The notes: generated by a model not told the origin, from the letters alone. A stretch of 64,000 bases of DNA from Delphinapterus leucas (GCF_002288925.2 NW_022098000.1:17740889-17804888); one strand, 5' to 3'; positions 44,850 to 58,945 are shown, counted from the stretch's first letter. Translations and numbers: made by a program.

Positions 44850-45068
44850 GGGGTGGAGATTAGCAGATGTAAGCTTTTATATATAGAATAGATAACAACA
44901 AGGTCCTACTGTATAGCACAGGGGACTGTATTCAATGTCCTGGAATAAACCATAATGGAAAACAATATTTTTAAAAAGAATGTATATATACATATAACTG
45001 AATCACTTTGCTATACAGCAGAAATTAATACAACATTGTAAATCAACTATACTTCAATTTAAAAAAAT
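44850..45068 (+). mobile_element. L1 3' end, truncated
   Basis: Contains ggtcctactgtatagcacag, tcactttgctatacagcaga and aaatcaactatacttcaatt. Same family as the other truncated copies. Confidence 0.87.
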
Positions 45069-45509
45069 ATTGATTAGAAAAGAGAAAAGGCATTAGAGAC
45101 AGGGTAACGACTCCCACAGATGTGGCCTACATGTCAGCAGAGATTCTTTCTAGGGCTTTCTAGGGCAGCATGAAAAATAAACCATGAGACACATACCCGT
45201 TTTTTATTTACCTTCTCCCCTTAGTGAATGGTCCTCGCGTGCTCCCATCCACCTGCCTGCCAAGACTCCCCCTAAATCGACTGCTTTAACGTTCTTTGGG
45301 CAGCTGTCCAGTCTCCAGATCATTCTTCCCCATCTTCCTTCCCAAAACCTGCTCTGAGTCCTATTTGCTCTGGTCTGTGCTTTCTGCTTTCCAAAAGTGA
45401 GGGATGTTTGTCTCTGGAGTGGTGTTTTTCAAATATTTTTGACCCCATAGAAAGGAACATATTTTATAACATGAGGATATAGATACACACATAATAAAAT
45501 GTGTATATA

Positions 45510-45516
45510 TCTGTAT

Positions 45517-45552
<36 letters not shown>

Positions 45553-45590
45553 CACATATATAATGAATATTATATATATATGTAAAATAA
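45510..45590. repeat. (TA)n microsatellite
   Basis: About 15 TA units followed by imperfect TA/CA repeats. Confidence 0.92.
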
Positions 45591-46305
45591 CTGAACAGTT
45601 TTGTGAAATATAACTTCTTTTTCTGTGCCCTTTGGATATTTTCTATTTGTTTTTATTTATATATTTGTTTGTTTGTTTATTGGTGAATTGCCACGTCCTG
45701 CTAAATTTATTTCCCAGTACCCTCCTGGAGTGCAGCCACATCGCAGACGGAGCTTGTGCTCTTTCCAGCCCCTTTCCCAATTTTCCTCCACTTCCAGGGA
45801 CAATTTTTAACATGATCTACCCTCTCTCTTGTGCCAGGGCCTGCTTCCAAACAGGAGGCCTGGCCCTCATATGGCTCTTTCTCTCCATCTCTCTCTCTTT
45901 GAAAAATCTCTTTCTTGCATGTAGCATTCAGGCCTGAGGCTGCAAACCCACCGTGAGGAGGCCTGGGTGACAGCTCCAAGCGTGTGTGGAAACTCTCTCA
46001 TCCTCTCAGCCTGTTAATTCTCTCTTCTTCCTACACTGGAGGGTGGAGCCTGGGCTGTCTCCTTGGACTGGCTAGAAATGGTCAACTGGAACTTATAATC
46101 AGGGTTTCAGACCAGTGATTCCCAGTCACTGGTCTATAGGCCAGTCATGAATAGCCGGACTATGAAAAAGGGGGAGGAGCTGGGAAGGAGACAAGGAAAC
46201 ATTTAGGGGCTCATTTTAAAATAATGGTGCCCCTATCCCACAGTAAGCCTACTAAATATTATGCAGATCAGGCACAGCCATGTGCGTTATTGAAGCTTCG
46301 CAAAT

Positions 46306-46512
46306 GGGCTTTCCTGGTGGCGCAGTGGTTGAGAGTCCGCCTGCCGATGCAGGGGACACGGGTTCGTGCCCCGGTCCGGGAAGATCCCACATGCTGCAAA
46401 GCGGCTGGGCCCGTGAGCCATGGCCGCTGAGCCTGCGCGTCCGGAGCCTGTGCTCCGCAACGGGAGAGGCCACAACAGTGAGAGGCCCGCATACTGCAAA
46501 AAAAAAAAAAAA
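46306..46512 (+). mobile_element. CHR-type SINE
   Basis: Near-consensus body and a long poly-A tail. Flanking repeat aagcttcgcaa (46293-46303 and 46513-46523). Confidence 0.95.
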
Positions 46513-46974
46513 AAGCTTCGCAAGTGAGGCTGACCCCCAGACAGCTTTGAGAGCTGTTATTCTGGACTGCTTCTAGGAGAGGGAAAAAGAGTTCTGCCCT
46601 GAGGCTAATACTGTGATTTAAATTCTCCTTTGGGATTTGGGACCAAACGTCAAATTTATCAAAATGTTTTCTTTGCTTCCTTGGTGCACTCAGCTCCCTC
46701 TGGGGTAGGGTTGGAAGATTGACTTTCAGATAAATAACAAATAATGTTTTAGTGTAAGTATGGGCCACACAATATTTGGGACACTATTCATTGTCCAGAA
46801 TTACAGCTGTTTTTCTGAAATTCAAATTTAACTGGGTTGTATTTGACAACTAATCAAAAGGAGGAAAATCGTTATCTCCGGGTGCATGGGTCAAAACAGG
46901 CTCTGTGGCTAGCCTGCAAAGGCTTCAGGTCCTGGCGTTTATCAACCGGACTCCTTTTGACATTTTTTTAGGCT

Positions 46975-47110
46975 TTCTATGCCTCGGTTTGCTCGTCTAT
47001 AAGATGGGGAAAGTCGTTTCTAATTCAGAGGTTCTTCGGAGAATTGAATGAGTAATTGAATATAGAGGACTCAGAACAACAGCTTACGGGTGGTGAGCCT
47101 CAATGATTGA
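46975..47110 (+). repeat. MIR fragment
   Basis: cctcggtttgctcgtctata then agatggggaaagtcgtttct and agaattgaatgagtaattga. Confidence 0.65.
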
Positions 47111-47344
47111 TAGCTGCTAATATTAGTACGACTAGCGTTTCAATCTCACCACCAGTTTTTGTAGTTACTTGTTGGATTGTGTCAGAATTTGGCTTCAATC
47201 TGAGGCAAATTAACTGATCAAATAAAAGGTGCTCCTGGGTTGATAGCTAGCACTGTATAAATGGAGGGATCCCAGCTTGGAGGTAGTAAAAATACATTTT
47301 TACAGTAACTTAGTTATCTGACTCTAAAGAGGGTCAAGAAGTAC

Positions 47345-47371
47345 TGTGTGTGTGTGTGTGTGTGTGTGTGT
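47345..47371. repeat. (GT)n microsatellite
   Basis: About 13 GT units. Confidence 0.95.
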
Positions 47372-48063
47372 TGAGGTGTAATCTTAAATTGAACTTAACT
47401 TTGCCTTCACTAGAGGCAAACCCCGTGGTATTTTCAGCACGTCCCTTCTAAACTGGAAGGGTCCTGATTATTTAAAAAAAAATTCTCAGAATCCATGTTC
47501 CCTTGCCATAGATGAGAAGCTGATTTTGTCATCAGAGTGTGTGTGCTTGTTTACAACACACGTCTCTCTGTGCAGCTGGGGGCCAGCGATGCCTGACCTA
47601 CAGCTGTGTTGGCCTGGGCGTCCATGGGAGGCCCTGGCATCCATGGGAAGACTTGGCCGTGGTGGGACTCCCCTCACTTCCTTGAATTCATTCAAGTGAA
47701 TTCATTCCTGATAATCCCTGTCCTTCAGTTTTTAGAGAACAATCATTAGAATTTGCTATTACGCCTCTGGAGACAGCTGCCCATTGTCTCCTCAATCTTC
47801 CAGTTATGTATTTATGGATCCAAATATCATTTATTTATATCAACAGCTGTCTCCTTATCAACAGTGGTGCTTAACCAGCACTGCTCTCACATACATTTTC
47901 CAGCATTTTTAGCAACATTCTATTCTTAGGCAGAGTTAAACTCTTGGGCTGTTTTCCTGGCATCAACGTGTATGGGATTATGTTTCTTCCTCTATAAATA
48001 GAAGAATTCCCAGTAGAACTGTCACCCTCCTCTCTGCCTTGGACTCACATGTGCACACATGCA

Positions 48064-48064
<1 letters not shown>

Positions 48065-48094
<30 letters not shown>
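48065..48094. repeat. (CA)n microsatellite
   Basis: About 14 CA units after catgcat. Confidence 0.95.
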
Positions 48095-48096
<2 letters not shown>

Positions 48097-50764
48097 TGGA
48101 AAGAACAGATCTCCAGCTGGGATCTGAAAGAAATCAGGATTCAAATAGAACAGATTAATAGGCAGAGGACCTTTAAAATCTCGGTTTTATTTTACGTCTT
48201 ATTTTATAAGTTTTTGGTCACATTTTCATTGGGATCTGCCTTTGTATAGGAGTCCTTGGGCCATTTGCCTTTGAGAAGAGTTTCTTTGCATTCCTTTCAG
48301 TAGGCAGATATGGTAAAGACAGGTGGGGATATAGGTGGGAGACAGAAAAGATAACCAATGTCATATATGGAAAAATGTTTGGTGGTTTGGTACCTTTTAT
48401 GAGCTAGACCAACTTCTTTTGGAAGGACTATAAAGTTATTTAAAAGTTAAAAGTTCAATGAGTGTCTGTATAAACATGTGTTCCCAGTAAAATTTTAAAC
48501 ACATATTTTATATTGCAGCATGTTTTTAGTGTGTTCATGTTGAATAAACTTAGTGGGAAAAGACCTAGATGAATTAGACCCTAACTTCAGCATTGTCCCT
48601 TATCTGCTAGAATTTGTGAAAATTAAAAAGAAGACTTGCTGGACTCAGTTTCCTTTTCTATAAAGAAAGAAAATAGGGTGCACTCAGATCTGTTCACATT
48701 CAGATTCCATTATTATATGCCCATTTCCCAGTTTCTATTTGTATATGTAATTGTTCTTTTCATTAGTGTCTGTCAGTCATCAAATCTGAGTCTAGAAAGA
48801 TTAAATTGTTTTTACTGGACTCTGTTCCTGTGTCCTCCTCATACTGGTTATTATCATTCCTGAACATCTTTTGAGATGGGCTGAGAACCTGATAAGAATT
48901 AAGCCCTTCGGTTGAGAATAGCGGTAGGTTTTTTAAGAACTACGGAGTTGTAAGGCTGGAAGAGACAAAAGGAATTACTTAGCTAAGTTGTCCCTTTCCT
49001 TGCAACACTTTACCAATCTGCTAAACTTTGATTTGTCCAATCACTTGTGTATCGAGAGCCTTGTGTATTGAGCGCCTCCAATTTCCCAGGCAGGGTGTTC
49101 GTGCCACCCACTTGGGGAAACTCCAAGAGCCATGATCAGACCTACTTTTGAAAACAACTGCTGGGTTGCTGGGGTATCTCTGTTCCCTATTTAAACTCTC
49201 TGATGTTTCACTGAATGGATCTCCCTTCAGAGTCCAGTTTGTGACCATGCCTCTTATCTGATTCTTTTCCATCCAAAAATTGAGATACATTTCTGACGAG
49301 GCCTTCTGTCCTTTGCCACGAATTGGAACTTCAGCTAGAGAGCATTTCTCCTGTTGCTGGTGCTGTCAGCCTAGCTCAGCTGTCTGCTCCCTCCTCACAA
49401 GGATTCTGGTTTTTTAAAATTCATTTATCTCTGCTTTGTTTCTCAGAAGAGATACAGAATGACTCGTCGTTCTTAGCTCATCACCCAATACTGCTTTGGG
49501 TGTACTGGTTGAGTTTATCACTCACAGACAAGTCTAGCTCAATTCTGTTGTAAAAAGCCTGACTGCCAGCCTCAAGGGTTGGCTCTATTCCAACCCCCTG
49601 TAACTGAGGATTTGCTCCTGTCACTCATGGTTCAGTAAAACACAAGTTACCACCAAGCCCTTAAAGCATGATTAATGGCATTCCAGAAAAGGTGCTAAGC
49701 TCTTTCTTCAGCCAAGACTTCAGCTTAGCAACTGGGGACCCAGCCTTCCTGGAATCCCCAGGTCATTGTTTCCTATCTTCCCCACTCGAATTTGCTTACT
49801 GACAATCAGTAAAGCCCAGAGAATTTGACCTTCCTCTTGGACTTTTTGCTTGAAAAATGTACCAGAACCGCACTCAAGGGCGGGGATATTTACATAAGAA
49901 GAAATAGGATAATTCTTTCTAATTTACAAAATACTTTCATATGTATTGCTTTGATTATTTGGCAATTAAGTGGGAATTATTTGGGTTTTACACTTGTGTA
50001 AAATGAGAAGGGTAAACCTAAATTCTAAATAGGAAGAACGTATTGACTATTTCCTTAAGTTTCTCTCCCCAAGGAGCTTGTTATTTCTCTCGGACTCTGG
50101 ACCCAGTTCGTTTTGTTGCTTAGGCCATGATTTTAATAGAGTCACAATTATTAACATGATCCCCATCCGAGCTCCTGACAATTAAGCTTTCTTTATTCAG
50201 GAAAAAGAAGAATATATGTTTCAAAGCTATCCTCCTAACAATGTGAGTGTCATCAGTGTCCAAGGAAACTCAGCTCTTCAAGGGAGAAAACACAATTCAT
50301 CAGGCCTACTGGAAAGAACCTACAGAACGGGCTTTGTGGGGTCTTCATGGGTAAAAGGTCAGATTAAAGATGTTACAAACTGTTCTTGCGTGATCTATTT
50401 TTAAATAAGAGTGAAACAATATCTGACTTTTCATTCAGTGCTCACACCGCTAAACCTCAATTGTTTCAAATCTACCAAAAAACACTCATTCTTTAAGCTT
50501 CCCTAAGCATATTAACAGTGTTTTCATCCTTATTTCCTAATAAGTAAAAGCACATTTTCCAATGATATTCCCCAAATGATTTTTCTAGAAATAAAGCCAG
50601 TGGCCTGGCATTCTACCTATCCTGCAAATATCATGCCAATCCACATTCAAAAAACTTCTGGGCTTCACGTTACGTACAGACGAAAATCTAACACATTATC
50701 ATGGCAAATTTGTTATTTAGACTCCTATAATCTGCCTCAAATGTTCCTTCTGTTAACCTTCTTC

Positions 50765-51600
50765 TTGTGCATCTTTAATTCCAGGTTATTACATTTTGAG
50801 TTTTGATAGACATGGCCAAATGGCCCTCCTAATTTGTACCCGTTTACAGTCCCTGGTAAGGTGTAGAAATGCCTGTTTCATCACACTGGCCCCAACATCT
50901 TTATAATATTTGCCAAACTGATAGGCAAATATTTATCTAATTGCTTTAATTTTTATGCCTTTGATTATTAATAAAATTAAGCATTTTTTCAGATGTTTAT
51001 TGGTCATTTATATATATTTTTTTCTGGCTTGACTATTTTAAGTCGTTGTCCAAAGTGTTTCTGTTGGAATGTTCACCTATTTCTTAAGAACTGCTTCTAG
51101 GAGCTCATCATAGCATGGATATCAGCTCTTTGTCACTCGTGTTATAAATATGTGCTCATCATTTGTCTTTGGTCTTTAACTTTTTACGTTGTCCTGTTAG
51201 GCACAAAAGTTTAAGACATTCATCAATGAATGTCTCTGTCAATCCTTTCCATTATGGATTTTAAACTGGGGTCATGCTAAGAATTTTTTTTCTATAAAAA
51301 GATGGTAAACATATCCTCCTATATTATCTTCTAACACTTCTTTCAGTGAGTTAGTTCATTTGTTTTTTATATACTTTAAAATTCTCAGTCCTTCTGGAGT
51401 TATTTTAGGTTTCGGTATAAAATAGGGGTTTACTTTCATTTTCCTCCAAATGAATAACCAGTTATGCTAACTACATTTCTTGACTAAACCATTCTTTATC
51501 AAGACCACCTGTAAAATTCTTTATCAATTTTAAAGGTGCACATGGTCATATAATAAAATTCTAACCTAAATATTTTTTAAATTCTATGATATCTGTGTCT
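50765..51600 (-). mobile_element. Probable old L1M fragment, reverse
   Basis: Phrases such as agacatggccaaatggccct, ccaacatctttataatattt and agatgtttattggtcattta are typical of the reverse complement of old L1 3' regions. Diverged, bounds approximate. Confidence 0.55.
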
Positions 51601-52369
51601 TTTCTTTTGCTAGTTACTTGTTTAATTGGCATCTTGGTCGACAATGTAGAAGAGTGTTATATGCCTATATGTTGTTCTCTTCTTAGAAATAATTAGCCCG
51701 ATTCTCTTAAGAGATTAAGCACAGGAATGTCTTTAAGCAAAATTAGGCTAACGTACAAACACAAGTGTGAAAAGTCATCATGGAAAGTATGATCTGCTTA
51801 ATACAAAACCTCTTTACCCAAAACTTTGCAGATGTGAATCTGTTCTGTTGTGACAAAGCTGTCCTAACACCACAAATTTAGAGTAAATGCCTGCTTATCC
51901 CTAATAATAAAGGAATTCTTATGATCAGGTTTTTAAAAATTTTGTCTTATGAGAAAGAAGCAAGTGATACGGAAATTATCTTCAAGACTTTACTTAAAGT
52001 CTTTAGTTTAAAAGACTTTCTTTAAGACAAAACAAAACACTAGAGTTTCCATGGTTTGTGAGCCTCTGGGGATTAAAGGCTGACATTCTCACCGAGGACC
52101 CAGAGACACGATGAAGACCAGGTGGCCTTCATCAACAAGATTTAACTATATTTTGCACATTTTAGGGCTACATACCTCATGGTTGTTCACCTCTGCATTT
52201 TATTCATTCAACTGGCTGTGCATGGGAAATTTACTATAATTCTAGGAAATGCCAGGGCACTTTCACACTTATTAATTCTTATGGATTTTTGGCCTCAACA
52301 TGCCAGAGCCCAGGTTTTCATCTGCCGTTTGAACTGGAGCCTTGATGAGATTATCTGTGGCTTGCTGGG

Positions 52370-52436
52370 GCCGGGGTGGGGGTGGGGGTAAGAAGCCCCA
52401 CCCCACCCCCACCCCCACCCCCACCCCACCTGCCTC
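52370..52436. repeat. G-rich / C-rich inverted repeat
   Basis: ggccggggtgggggtggggg, short spacer taagaagcc, then ccaccccacccccaccccca and more. The C-rich arm is the complement of the G-rich arm, so it can form a hairpin; each strand can also form a G-quadruplex. Confidence 0.9.
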
Positions 52437-53266
52437 CCCGCCCAATTCTGTGTACTACAGTGGTGGAATTCAGCAAGGCTAGAACCAGCTGGGCATGGGA
52501 GAGAGGATGATATTCTAGATCTTTTGCACCATCCCTCCAGGTTTCTAAGATTATTTTCATAGCTATCAAGACCGTGTATCCAGTCCAGAACTATGGAGAC
52601 CTTGACATCCTGTGAGCACATCTCTGCTCAAACACACTCTATGTAGCTATGGGTATTCCCTGCCAAAGACCTTTAGAAAGAGAACAAGGCAGACCATTTT
52701 GAAAGTGGCAGAGACATACGTTTAGATTGGGTAGAACGTGGTTTCTTAAGGAGCGGCTGTAAGCAAAACTGTGAATTCAGTGACATTGTCCTAGGGATGC
52801 CATCCCTCTACTTTCTGGGTCGTTCACCCTGGGCACACACTGCTGCCACTGCTCGTGTCTTTCCGTATCCTGTACCCTCTTGCTTCATCCAGTTCACACT
52901 TGCTCCCAGCCAAGCTGCTAAAAAATGTCACTGACACCCTAGTTTGAATGAATGCGTTCATTTACTTTTTCTAGGAGGATATTTGTATCCCTTTAATTGT
53001 GGAATTGTGGAATGAATGACACCAGAGGGCACATGGATGCCAAAGTATTGTGCTCGCCTAACCCTCAGCACCGCAAGAGATAAACCCTGTGATGGGAACC
53101 CTGTCCTTGCTTTTAAAAAGGAATAAAGAAATACACTGTCTTTTTAGAGAAGCAAGACATATGTACCTTTGAGGCCTGTCGGCAACAATTTCCATCAACT
53201 TGTGGTCATGCACAGAATAGGAGTGTTTGAAAGTCAAGTTTCTAAGACTCAACACAGACACGCTCT

Positions 53267-53481
53267 CTTTTTTTTTTTTTTTTTTTTTGCGGTATACGGG
53301 CCTCTCACTGCTGTGGCCTCTCCTGTTGCGGAGCACAGGCTCTGGACGTGCAGGCTCAGTGGCCATGGCTCACGGGCCCAGCCACTCCGCGGCATGTGGG
53401 ATCTTCCCGGACCGGGGCACGAACCCGTGTCCCCTGCATCGGCAGGCAGGCTCTCAACCACTGCGCCACCAGGGAAGCCCC
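53267..53481 (-). mobile_element. CHR-type SINE
   Basis: Reverse copy: poly-T 53269-53288, body in reverse complement, ending ctgcgccaccagggaagccc. Near-consensus. Confidence 0.95.
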
Positions 53482-55589
53482 AGGCTCTCATTTTAACACT
53501 TCATGCTCATGGCTATCATTTTGCAAATCAAGTGACCAGAATAAGGAAAGCTAAATAATTTGCTCAAGATTATGTTCCTTGTTAATGGTTGAATAAAGTA
53601 CTATATGTGGCTACATAATATACAATCCTTTTAAATTTGGGTTATGGTTGAATAATTAATAGTGGTTTTATTAAGAACATAACAAAAGGCTTGTGCTAAT
53701 TAATACTCTGATAAATTATAGAATGTACTTTTATCTATTTTTGTTTCTTCTCTTGTCTCTGTAATTTCCAGCCTATGTGTGTTATTATCAGGTTTAGTTT
53801 AATGGATTTCTCCATGGAAATGCCAAAGTCATCATTTTTCCACATTTCTCCACCCTCACCTTCTTCCTATACCTCCTTTGGTAACTTCTCATTATTTAGT
53901 ATCTGGCCTGGATGGATTACATAGAATATCAGGTTTGCATAAATTAATTCTTCATGAAAAAGAAGAAAAGGGAAAAGAAAAATGACTAATTTTCAAGGAC
54001 TGTCAGAAAATATAGTGTATCACTTTATATTTATTTGGGGAGGGAGCAGAGGAAAGGATTAAAAGGGTCAGTTTGTGGATTTTTTAGAGTCTAGGGAAGG
54101 AGTTAAATTGGGAAGCACTTCCTGGAAGTATACCAACTAGGTCAAAGCTTAAACTAATTCGTCTTAAAGTGAAAATAAACTTGATTTTATCAAGAATATT
54201 TTTATTTCAAGAGATGGCTAGGGGAAATCTATGACTAATTCATGGAAGCCGCGAGATTGACGTTTTTAACAATTACCCTTGGCCAAGCCTTCTTTATTCC
54301 AGTCAATCCATTTCCCAGGCACACCCCCAAGAATAGGGGTTACCGTGTTGCAATCGACAGAGAGAAGGCTGTGCTTTGAGTCAGCAAACCTCTAGTCTGA
54401 GACTCACCAAACATCTCGATTTATATAATTACCGAGAAGCTGAACTCTGTCGTATCTGCTCATTGTTTTTTCCACTCTCTGTTCCTTTAGTTACCCTTCT
54501 TTAGGAAATGGGTTATTGAAATCAGAGTTTTCCCCATGCAGAGGGGAAAAATCTTCTCAGATTAACAGGTAATAAGGATGATAGTAAGACACATTCTAAG
54601 GAATCAAATCACAGCTTTGAGGCTTACCTGTGATTCCTTTCTTCACATCACAGCCCCAGGGAGCCCTTCCTCTGGTGTAACCGTGGCTCAATCACTTCTT
54701 GTTCTGTTTGGAAAGATAATCGTAATATCTGAGCCACAGGGGCTCGCTGGCAGGTGTACAGGCCACTGATTCACCAGCAACTCCTGCAGCACGTTGCTGC
54801 CCAGTAGGCAGACAAGCCCAGAACACACCCCTTTCAAGAAGGAAGAGAGAAATACCTTTATGTTGACTCTCCCTCCCACTTAAGTCCCTAACAGGCCTGG
54901 TAAGAGGAAAGAGCTCAGAGCCCAAGACCTAATGATTCTCCCAGCACACAGAAATCACAGAAGGAAAATGGGAGAAAAATGCTCTAGGGGAATGCAGGAT
55001 ACTTCTGTCCTAGATTCATGTGTCACACGATGCCACTCTGTCAAGCTTTCACATCCAGCCTCTGGACACCCAGGGCCATAGCCCATAAAGCAGAAGGAAT
55101 GTAGCCTTTCATGCATAAATTTCAGCTGGGGAGAGGTGGGTCGTTCCAGTGAGGTATGGGGAGAGGTAGATATTATTTTTCCTTTTCCCACTTTCTCACT
55201 CAAGGCTGAAGAATCAACCTGCTACTTTCCCAGACAAAGGCACCTTGGACTTCTGGGTGGAATACTATGTAATGGGGGTGGGCAAAAGAGAGCAACGGCG
55301 TCCACGCCCAGGTCAGATGCTTTCGGTATATTCTTTGTCCTTAGAAAACCTCGTGCTAAACCTTACTAACTTCTTTCATAAGTTTCTTTCTAAGGAGTCA
55401 TCTGATTTGAAAGCTGACACTCCACATTTACCAATGACTTGAGGTAGTTGACACTTTAAACCACTCTATAACTTACAAATGATTTGAGGCGGCTTACAAT
55501 ATTAATGCATAAAATTACATTAGAGTAGAAATAAAGAAACATAAACGTTCTATACATAAACTATATGTATGTACATGAACTATAAAAAG

Positions 55590-55926
55590 GGGAAACTATA
55601 AGAGTGGAGAGTCACAGGAATAGTGACGTAGACATAGAGAACAGACATGTGGACATGGTGGGGGGGGAGGGTGGGATGAACTGGGAGATTAGGTTTGACA
55701 TAAATACGCTACCATATGTAAAATAGATAGCTAGTGGGAACCTGCTGTATAGCACAGGGAGCTCAGCTTGGTGCTCTGTGACGACCTAGATGGGTGGGAT
55801 GGTGGGGGGAGAGAGAAGTCCAAAAGGGAGGGGATATAGGTATATATATAGCTGATTCACTTCATTGTATAGCAGAAACTAACACAACATTGGAAAGCAA
55901 TTTTACCCCAATAAAATAAAAAAAGA
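55590..55926 (+). mobile_element. L1 3' end, diverged
   Basis: Contains acctgctgtatagcacaggg and ttcattgtatagcagaaact then acaacattggaaagcaattt; ends ccccaataaaataaaaaaag. A more G-rich, variant 3' UTR. Confidence 0.8.
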
Positions 55927-56142
55927 GTAGGGAGTCAACTAAGAAAAAGAATGTAAATAAAAACCTATGAGGTAGTTACAGTGTTTTGTAAATTTAAAAT
56001 GTAACTCTAGGGACAGAGCTTCCTAGCAATGAAAAGAGGAAGCTAGTCAGATACATTTTTCTTATTATCAGAAAAGAGGAAGCATCCATTTTCTCAGGAA
56101 GGACAAAATGGTCTTCGGGGCACTAAAACCTAACAGAAGTCT

Positions 56143-56182
56143 CTCTCTCTCTCTCTTTTTTTTTTTTTTTTTTTTTTTTTAG
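56143..56182. repeat. (TC)n-poly-T tract
   Basis: About seven TC units running into about 23 T, followed by AG. Confidence 0.92.
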
Positions 56183-58148
56183 AGTGAACAATATTCCCAA
56201 TATATTAGGGTCTATATTTTCATTTTGAATACCTTTAGTGCCAATCAGGCCTAAACTCAATGTGATCCTCTTGTTTCCAGCACCATCTGGGCCACTTGGT
56301 CCTCATCCTGTCTCTTCATGACCAGGTCTGGATCTGGTCCAGTGGAAGAGCTGTCAAGAGAACAAAGCCATTCTGACAACCTCCAATAGTTCAAGGGCGT
56401 CAACCATCTCTCCTGTGTCCCCCACCAGCCTGGGTGGAATAAAGCTGATCTCATCATTTAGTCAAGTTAATTCCTTTCTCCTCATGTGCTTTTTCTGCAG
56501 GGTTCTGCCTGTTTTCGGGATCCACCAATGGTACGTGGAGACCAAATTTCCATTCAATACGAAGGGTCGAGGACTTCTAGAACTATATACTCTTACTCAG
56601 TTGATCCAATGTCTAACATCCTAGGATTAGATGCCATATTTTCAGTTCAGTGCTGCCCTTTTCCTATTGTCTGTATGAAAATGCAGGAGCTTGTAGGAAC
56701 ATATAAGTCACTGACATCTCAGTGGGAATGTGTCTCTAAAATGGACTAATAATTTATTAATTACTTAGGGAGAAAGTAGCTATGGAATTGGGTGGTGGGC
56801 GAGGGGGAGGGGTAAGGAAACAGCAGAAGAGCAGACCAAGTGGCTGATCAGTGTGGAGCTCAGCGTGGTGAGGGCTGGCAGCTCGTACGGCAGCTCTGTT
56901 ATTCACTTCCAGCTCTTTTTGTCATGAAGCCCAGCAGCTTCCTAGGGGCTAGTGTATAGCCCTCAGAACCAAAGGGACCCCTACAGTGTCTTATTAGATC
57001 AAAACCATTCAGCAGATACTAGAAAATTAGGCAACCAATAAACATCAGTGATTTCATGAGTACATTGATTTTGGTGAAACCCTGAATTCAAATAAATGTA
57101 TGTGTTTAATAGTTAATTCCATATTTTATAGAAGGAGATCATAGTATGCCCAGTATTTAGGTTGTTTCACAAAGAGGGTTACCGATGACTCACCACCAAG
57201 CCATTTAATCACCCCTTCTAGCTTCCTCCTAATAATATGCTAACGCACGCGATGCTGAATTTTTCATTATTTCCTGGTTAGGGGATGGGGCTCCCCCATC
57301 ACTGCAGAGGACAAAGACCAAAAGGAAGAAGCATGCTTTGAGCCTTGTGGTGGCATTGTGACATGTCTTTGTTATGAGCCCAAGAAGAGCCACCTTCTGC
57401 GAAGGCAGAGCTGAGGAAGTGTTGCTGCTCTGGTGCGACGGCAATGCTCCTTCTGCCCCCAAATCTCACCCACTAACCTACGAAGCAGAAACAAAGTTGT
57501 TCACCTGAGGGTACAAAGGTAGCTAAACCAATGCGTTTTGGTCCATCTGGTCAACCTGACATTTTTTTTCCTCTGGTGAACTTGACCACAGAGCTTCCTT
57601 GGCGAGTCTGCGTCTAGCATCCTGCAAATGCCGAAGAAGAACAAGAAGAAAGGCCGGGGGCTGAGGAAGAGCTTCAGGCCTCCTAACTCCATCTGTTTGT
57701 TTTGGTCTGATGGCTTGGTTTCCCAGCAAAAGAGTAGAGTCACGGGAATAAGCAGCAACAAGACTGAGGCCTAGGAGAAAGGAAATAGCAAACAGAATCG
57801 TGTTACTGGAACTAGTCATCTAACTCTTATGACCTCAACAATCTTTCCCTGAGTGACGGCTGTGGGTTTGAGACAATATCTGAATTTGATCAGCAGGTGG
57901 ACCTGCGAAGGACATGTATCCACTCTGAGGAGTGTCCTTCCATCAGAAGTGCTCGGTATCCTTTGCGTTTGGTCTTTGAGAAGCTCTGATCCAGGGGCTG
58001 CAAACACAGAGGGCCACATTGAATGACATGGTGATTCAAGGGAGGGATAGGTCCTGAACTGTTTCCAGTGGCTTTATTCCATAATTGTGAAAGGGTTAAA
58101 TGCAATTTTTAAAATTCAGGTATAATTAGAAAGAAAAACTGAAAGGAG

Positions 58149-58362
58149 GGCTTCCCTGGTGGCGCAGTGGTTGAGGGTCCGCCTGCCGATGCGGGGGACG
58201 TGGATACGTGCCCCGGTCTGGGAAGATCCCACGTGCCGCGGAGCGTCTGGGCCCGTGAGCCAAGGCCGCTGAGCCTGCGCGTCTGAAGCCTGTGCTCCGC
58301 AAAGGGAGAGGCCACAACAGTGAGAGGCCTGCGTACCGAAAAAAAAAACAAAAACAAAAAAC
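58149..58362 (+). mobile_element. CHR-type SINE with TSD
   Basis: CHR body with A-rich tail. Flanking repeat aactgaaaggag (58137-58148 and 58363-58374). Confidence 0.95.
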
Positions 58363-58945
58363 AACTGAAAGGAGAAGTAAAGAGGGGGGGAGTTGACTGT
58401 AAAATGTAAATTACAGTGAGTAATATGGTAAGTCTTACAAATATGGTAAAACAATCAAAACTGATGTAGTCTCAATGGTGGGCCAGGACACTAACATAAG
58501 CTGACTTCAAACTCTGTTTTCTGAACCTACACTCCATTGCTTCTCTAAGACAGATGAGAAATGCAAAGAGAAGTGTCAAACACTTGCAAAATAACCAAAG
58601 AAAAGATAAAGGCAAGGCTATGTCTCAGGTGCTAATGAGACACAGCGTTCTTACCATCTGAACCTTCCATAATAAGTCAGAAAGCCACCAGAGCCCCATA
58701 GAATCCACAGTTCCATTTTATTCAAGTAGCTTCAAGTATCATTAAATTCAAGGCCCTGGGTGCATTTAACAGGGTTGGGCAATCTTCCATCCATTGCCCT
58801 TAATCAGTTCAGAATGTACTGTGTTTGAATGCCAGAGGTAACACTGAGAAGAGAAAGCCATGGGCTATAAAAGTATTGAGCTTTTTTTTACCCCTTACTC
58901 TGCCTGTCTTTAAAATGCGAATTATAGAGCACTAAAAAAAGAAAG

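Noticed and set aside
46268..46768. Long open frames over SINEs (here and at 5290-5606, 6284-6603, 8668-8959, 21495-21745, 26010-26301, 53058-53558, 58109-58454)
   Set aside because: The same peptides (e.g. [15 protein letters not shown]) recur at every CHR SINE; they are translations of the GC-rich repeat, not genes.
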